Part shown: positions 59,204 through 64,000 of the stretch, piece after piece | How the letters are laid out: every line of letters starts with the position of its first letter | Position numbering within the stretch: the stretch's first letter is position 1 | Assembly: GCA_026874595.1 (NCBI GenBank) | Contig: CM049312.1 | Location: 64,760,929 to 64,824,928, forward strand | Direction: 5' to 3' | DNA length: 64,000 nt | Origin: Sipunculus nudus | Lineage: Eukaryota; Annelida; Sipuncula; Golfingiida; Sipunculidae | Notes under the pieces: generated by a model | Seen by the model: the letters and a program-made list of their open reading frames with translations, nothing else | Database searches by the model: none | What the model was told of the DNA's origin: nothing | Translations under genes and position numbers: made by a program

Positions 59204-61144
59204 ATGGCGACGGGAGGAGTTAGGGGGAACATTGATACTATCGACCATTTGTTACTCTGTCAGATCTGCCAGAATCCGTTGGTCAGCCGAAATTGCCGGA
59301 TGCTTTCATGTCTGCACACCTTCTGCGAAGGCTGTCTGGAAAATATTTTGGCAAGAAATCCTGGTCGGCAGATGACATGCTCCATCTGTCGGCAGGTGAC
59401 TGTACTACCTCGAGGGCTTGTGACTGATCTCCCTAAGAACTTTAACATTGAGCACACCCAAGAAATGGTTGAAACTGTGATCCAAACTGCACTTTGTGCC
59501 AAATGTTGTAAGAAGAATGAGTACATACCTGCGGCATATATATGTATTATTTGTAGACTGCAGATGTGTGACACTTGCAGAAGTCAACATGACAAATTTC
59601 CAGGATTTTTGGCACATCAGATTGAAACATTGACACACGATGTACCAAGCCACGGGGAAAATAACTGTAAAACACACAAGTCACCGTTCTGTTTGTTTTG
59701 TACAAAATGTAAGGTCCTTCTGTGCACACAGTGCACGGCGGAGGGTAAACATGACTCACACGTTGACGATATTCAAAGCTTGGATGATACATTATCTGAA
59801 ACGAAAACACTGTTACTTGACAAGAAAGGTGTAGTTGCAAGACACATTGATTTTGTAAGAGAGAAGATAGAAGTGAATAGGAAACAGCTGGAATACATTA
59901 TAAGTGTAGAGAAAGACATTACGGATGCTGCAGATTCCTTAAAGTCGTGTATAGATAAAAGTGTAGAAAACTGAATCAAAGACCTAAATAAAAATTATAA
60001 ATCAAAAATAGAAAAAGAGAAGACTTATCTGACTGATATACTAAAGAGATGCATGTCTTGCCAACAGATAATAGAGGATTTTGAAGTAAACAAAACTGCT
60101 AAGGTAAGGATGAGACGCGAGTCGTGGACACAGGACACCTCTGATCTTGAGCGGCTCATATCTGAACTGAAGTACAAAGAAGAAATCCCGATGGTTAAGT
60201 TCACAAAAAGACTACAAGTTCAAACCATCGGTATGTTAGATAAAACTGAACTACGGCTGCCTAAGCCCGAATACTGTGGATTGCTGGCTCTAGAGGATCA
60301 GCGGATTTTATCAGAAGACTTGCATAACATGAGCGTCAGGAAACCTATACTAATTAAATGCTTCGATAACCTCCCTGTTAATTCGTGGAGTGATGTTGCA
60401 GATTTCACAGAAGGCTCTGCTATATTTGTAGGGGAGTCAAATGATCAAATATTGAGAATAAACCGTCAAGGTGACATATTATCAAGATACATACCTGACA
60501 CGGGCGATAAAATAGCATCAATCTCAACTTTTAGCAAAAGTGTCATATGTACATTTAGGGAAAAGTCAAAATTTCTAGAACTTGCTCTCGTTGATGAAAT
60601 ATTAGTCCCGACAAAATTACACAGTATGCACGGCATCAAGGCTGATGGTGTATGTGTAGACTGTAGCGGGAATATAATCCTGTATAACAAGGAGACCATG
60701 ACGAAGCTCGACTGCGGGGATAACATCGTTTGGCAGAAGACTTTCACGGGGGGATGTCATCGTGTTAAATCTGGTATTTCGGAAAATAAACAGTGTTATC
60801 TGGTAAATTACTCCTCAGCAAGAAAGACAGAAATATGGAATGAGGCTGGTAAGGTGATAGGGACATTAAAGTACCCGCCTCACAAGCATCCCCTGGATGT
60901 ATGTGACATGACTGTGAGTCACATAGGAACCTTCGTTGTGACACATGGGTGTAACACCTGTAACTTGGGTAATTCTTACAGAGTGACGGAGTACGCGCCA
61001 GACGGCTCGTTAATCAGGCATCTGCTGACTCAAGGGGACGGAATACTGTATCCAGACCGAGTCTCATGTGATCAGGAGGGGTACATGTGGATCACTGACA
61101 CAAATTTCCTGTTTCCAGCCATACATATCTACAAACTCTTCTAA
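59204..61144 (+). pseudogene. TRIM-E: TRIM-like gene with a single in-frame TGA
   Basis: 647 codons in one frame with one lesion: TGA at 59972 (codon 257), where TRIM-C has TTA in the same context and TRIM-A also has Leu. RING (LCQICQNPLV through TCSICRQ), B-box 1-like and B-box 2 (CKTHKSP through HDSH) zinc ligands are complete, and the propeller-like half (VDCSGNIILYN, VSHIGTFVVTHG, SCDQEGYMWITDTNF, ending FPAIHIYKLF) is fully open after the stop. Termination would give a 256-residue RING/B-box/coiled-coil protein without propeller. It could be a very recent pseudogene, an allele, an assembly error, or a truncated functional product. A downstream ATG at 60053 could only make a propeller fragment. 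Confidence 0.8.
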
Positions 61145-61249
61145 GTTTTGATTATATCACGTCAACAACTATCATTCATATAAATATTTCCTTTTGTATG
61201 GATGTGCCCCATTTCCTTTGTATTATGATTCTCATAGGGTGGCACATTA

Positions 61250-61325
61250 TTTGCGAGTGGGTTCATTGAACAGGGAACCTGCAGACTCGGGAGGGCGAAG
61301 TACACCGGCCCTATACAGGGTCTCA
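61250..61325 (+). pseudogene. Relic second C-terminal tail behind TRIM-E
   Basis: GTGGGTTCATTGA, then CTGCAGACTCGGGAGG, CCCTATACAGGGTCTCAT, corresponds to the relic behind TRIM-C (34050-34100) but is cut off after GTCTCAT. The conserved 3' block follows at 61378. Confidence 0.65.
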
Positions 61326-61377
61326 TTGTTAAAATCACTCAAACAATATAGCATTCCTATCTTGTTTCCTTTTATAG

Positions 61378-61450
61378 CACTTGATGATCTAAATGGACAT
61401 TTCTTTACTCATCATTTAAAAGTGAGAGCCATTGGGAGACATGTATCTTC
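61378..61450 (+). other. Conserved 3' block (TRIM-E)
   Basis: CACTTGATGATCTAAATGGAC after an acceptor-like TTTCCTTTTATAG, then TTTCTTTACTCATCATTTA and GCCATTGGGAG. Confidence 0.55.
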
Positions 61451-61710
61451 ATTGGTCCAAAGTCCACTCGGACTAAAGCCAGTTTCCATCCCGCTAACCA
61501 AATCATACACACGGGGGCAGCCTATTAGTTGCAAGAGTCAAATTTAAATCACGTTTCTTACATGACCTCTATTAATTAAAAAGGACCCGAATGCTACCTC
61601 TTTTAACGAAACGTATACTTTTCTATATATAGATGTGATCACTTGAGTTAACTCTTTGTATTTAATTTCATGCATTTTTTTATATTGGCTATCTATATAT
61701 ATACATGTGC

Positions 61711-61716
61711 AATAAA
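61711..61716 (+). terminator. Polyadenylation signal candidate, TRIM-E
   Basis: AATAAA about 570 bases after the stop, in the same context (GTGCAATAAAT) as at 34636 behind TRIM-C. Confidence 0.4.
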
Positions 61717-61789
61717 TGGAATTTTGTGTTATTTTAGATTGTTAATTACGGAAGCGTATTGCTGCCACCTGGTAAAGAAAAATAATATT

Positions 61790-61977
61790 TATCTCGTACG
61801 TACGACATAGTATCTCGTACGTACGACATAGTATCTCGTACGTACGACATAGTATCTCGTACGTACGACATAGTATCTCGTACGTACGACATATTATCTC
61901 GTACGTACGACATATTATCTCGTACGTACGACATATTATCTCGTACGTACGACATACTATATCGTACGTACGACATA
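61790..61977. repeat. Nine-unit 21-bp tandem array with palindromic core
   Basis: Nine near-identical head-to-tail units of 21 bases, each with the perfect 12-base palindrome TCGTACGTACGA between TATC and CATA. Units 1-4 end in AG and 5-7 in AT, so blocks of units were copied together. Because 21 is a multiple of three the minus strand gives a seven-residue repeat (MSYVRD plus one), which is an artefact. The TATCTCGT start is shared with the minisatellites at 29475 and 54305. Confidence 0.9.
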
Positions 61978-62039
61978 AAAAATCTCACGGATTTGATTCA
62001 TAGACTTTCGGGACACATTGGGTATTTTGGGCATTGCTA

Positions 62040-62390
62040 TACTACAGGTGTGAGATGTTAAGCTAGAAGTGGGTGAGGTGCAAAGAGTCTGCGGTTGTTA
62101 CTGCATGACAGGTGGTTTTGAAAGACATTATGGTCTGACAGGTGCTTCTGGTAGGCGTTATTATACGACAGGTGGTTGTTGTAGGCGTTATGGCACGACA
62201 GATGGTTGTAGGCGTTCTTGCATGACAGGTGGTTGAAGGAGTTATGGCATGACAGGTGGTTTTGAAAGGCATTATGGTCTGACAGGTGCTTCTGGTAGGC
62301 GTTATTATACGACAGGTGGTTGTTGTAGGCGTTATGGTATGACAGGTGGTTGTAGGCGTTATGGTATGACAGGTGGTTGAAGCGTTAAGG
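62040..62390 (+). repeat. GACAGGTGGTTGTAGGCGTT minisatellite with higher-order repeat
   Basis: About ten imperfect units of 27-33 bases on the pattern GACAGGTGGTTGTAGGCGTT then ATGG(T/C). A block of several units, including the odd GACAGGTGCTTCTGGTAGGC variant, occurs twice about 147 bases apart (near 62104 and 62250). A degenerate outlier is at 62650-62715. Confidence 0.85.
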
Positions 62391-62587
62391 CATTATGATC
62401 AGGTTTATTACATAACAAACATTGTTCTTACAAATTGTACATTTCAAGATCGGACAGTATTGTGCTGTCATCTGTCCATTATCCCAGAACTATAATTCGG
62501 TTCAAATCCACTAAAAATCAGTGATGTATCTATTTTATTTTGTTAATTTCATTTTCATGCGATTACAAGTCGCGATACATTACCAAG

Positions 62588-62589
<2 letters not shown>

Positions 62590-62636
<47 letters not shown>
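62590..62636. repeat. (TA)n microsatellite
   Basis: Pure TA run. Confidence 0.95.
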
Positions 62637-62637
<1 letters not shown>

Positions 62638-62989
62638 GTTGATGTAGGAGTCATGGCGGAACAGGTGGTATTATTAGCGTTATGTCACGACCTGTGTTAG
62701 TTTACGCATGACAGGTTTAGTGCCGGGTACGGCACTGTCTGTGTAGGACACATCTGAATAGAATGTAATGAATCGAGTAGACCTTTTTCTCTGTTTGCAC
62801 AACTGTCCTTCAACAATGATAAACCAACACGCATGACGGCAGTGTTAAACAGGGATATGTGAAAAAGTGTGAAATAACTCTTAATCAAACCAGAACGGTA
62901 GTATAGACACTTAAAAGTTCTTTGACTATGATCTTGCAAGAAATGGTGAGCATCATATTTACATTCAAATAAATTTTTATCGAGAATTA

Positions 62990-63250
62990 TCTGTTCCTTA
63001 GTTATCAATATACCAGAAGGCATTGTGCATTTTAATGTGTTAATGAAGCGTGTTCCATTTGCAAAATACAAATTTAAAATGGCATCAATGCATTGTATGA
63101 ACAGCCGCTGTTAGATATGTTGGTTGTCCGTGTCTGATATTAAATAATGCAACATATTAGGTCACTGGGTGCAAAGGCAAGAGCTGCTGGTGCGTTAGAG
63201 CTTAAGAATAAACGACCGTATTATCATATAATATACGTTGTTCTGACAAA
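62990..63250 (+). repeat. Duplicated segment g, copy 2
   Basis: Counterpart of 39376-39665. Confidence 0.7.
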
Positions 63251-64000
63251 ATGCGCCGTCCAACTTTGTGTTACCATCTGTCATCTGTTTCCAGAACAAT
63301 TCTTCAGATGCACATCCAGTGTCGTTGACCGATATATTGCATTTTTTTTACTCAATATTATTGGTTAATCAATATTTTGTTGATTTTTTAAATTCAGATA
63401 CACGAAAGGCATCTGCCTATACAGAAAGCATTAGTAAGGTTACAGTGACAGAGGTTTGGAAATATGTGGCCTTCATTCAGAGATGATAACCCAGTCGTGA
63501 TATATAGATTATTCTAGTTTACTTACGTATTATCTCGAGAAAAAACAAGGCTTGGGTACTTGTATTGACCATAGATTTTTCACAAGGAGAAGGAGCAATA
63601 TATGTTATTAATTTTACTACTGAAATTAAATCACCCACAAAATGTAGGTTGGCTAAATTTAACAAAAGGAATATTCGATTTGTAATTGTGCATGCTAATA
63701 AATAGGAAATACGTATTAAGGAAGATTAGAAATAGATAGAAGGTTAGAAATGTTATTGTACTTATTACTAATTGGTCTGTTAAATGAAACTTTTTCCTTA
63801 AACTGTGACGTCTTCCTTTATTTAGGTTATGGGGCTGATCTGGAAAAAGAGGCGGGTCCAGCAGGATGTCCGCGTATGTGCTCTAATGAGTGTCTTGCTC
63901 ACACTTCCGTTCCACAGCAGGCAATCGCATGATTTGATATTATCATTTGTAGCATCATTTATTGCGTATGCATGCAATGTCTTAGTTACTACAAAATAAA
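63251..64000. other. No gene recognised
   Basis: Short frames only, with no motifs. The frame at 63750-63932 starts with a hydrophobic stretch (MLLYLLLIGLLNETFSLNCD) that looks like a signal peptide and continues with several Cys, so it could be a first exon of a secreted protein; that is weak evidence. Confidence 0.35.

Noticed and set aside
61790-61977. CRISPR-like array
   Set aside because: Units are contiguous with no unique spacers, and the context is an animal genome with no cas genes.
61746-61988. Minus-strand protein of repeated MSYVRD units
   Set aside because: It is only the translation of the 21-bp tandem DNA array; the period is a multiple of three so the frame stays open by chance.

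Overview
The window looks like AT-rich nuclear DNA from an invertebrate animal, most probably a mollusc and perhaps a bivalve. The reasons are large TRIM-type RING/B-box/coiled-coil proteins with a C-terminal propeller-like half, many (TA)n microsatellites, homopolymer G/C tracts, MITE-like inverted-repeat elements, a PHD-finger MULE-type transposase relic, LINE tails and a tRNA-derived SINE. The species assignment is inference. There are no bacterial-style operons, rRNA genes or CRISPR arrays.

The core of the window is a same-strand (+) array of five paralogous TRIM-like genes, called TRIM-A to TRIM-E here. TRIM-A (13067-14983) is full length but has two in-frame stops and a lost RING cysteine. 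TRIM-B (24659-26599) and TRIM-D (50859-52805) are intact single-exon reading frames of 646 and 648 residues. TRIM-C (32445-33934) is a badly damaged pseudogene. TRIM-E (59204-61144) is complete except for one TGA. B pairs with D and C pairs with E. Shared non-coding segments in the same order show that roughly 23.4-34.6 kb and 49.6-61.7 kb are two copies of a large segmental duplication, each later broken up by repeats. All five frames sit a few bases behind a splice-acceptor-like YAG. B, D and E also share an upstream leader ending in a good GT splice donor, which suggests a short non-coding first exon. All five share a conserved block downstream.

Region by region: 0-13 kb holds degenerate repeats, a MITE family with two copies, a LINE tail and a possible globin-like exon. 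13-15 kb is TRIM-A. 16.9-18.9 kb is a decayed MULE-type transposase on the minus strand. 20-24 kb holds repeats and the TRIM-B promoter region. 24.6-34.6 kb is duplication copy 1 (TRIM-B, TRIM-C). 37-38.6 kb is a LINE tail followed by a SINE. 39-49 kb has no recognisable host gene but several MITE-like elements. 49.5-61.7 kb is duplication copy 2 (TRIM-D, TRIM-E). 61.8-63.2 kb has two striking tandem-repeat arrays.

Functionally, TRIM-B and TRIM-D probably encode cytosolic E3 ubiquitin ligases of the TRIM2/3/32/56/71-like kind, in which RING and B-boxes recruit E2, the coiled coil dimerises and the propeller-like half binds targets. A, C and E look like products of birth-and-death evolution. 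Their coiled-coil-frame stops fall within 11 aligned codons, so A and E, if expressed, would give RING/B-box/coiled-coil proteins without the target-binding half.
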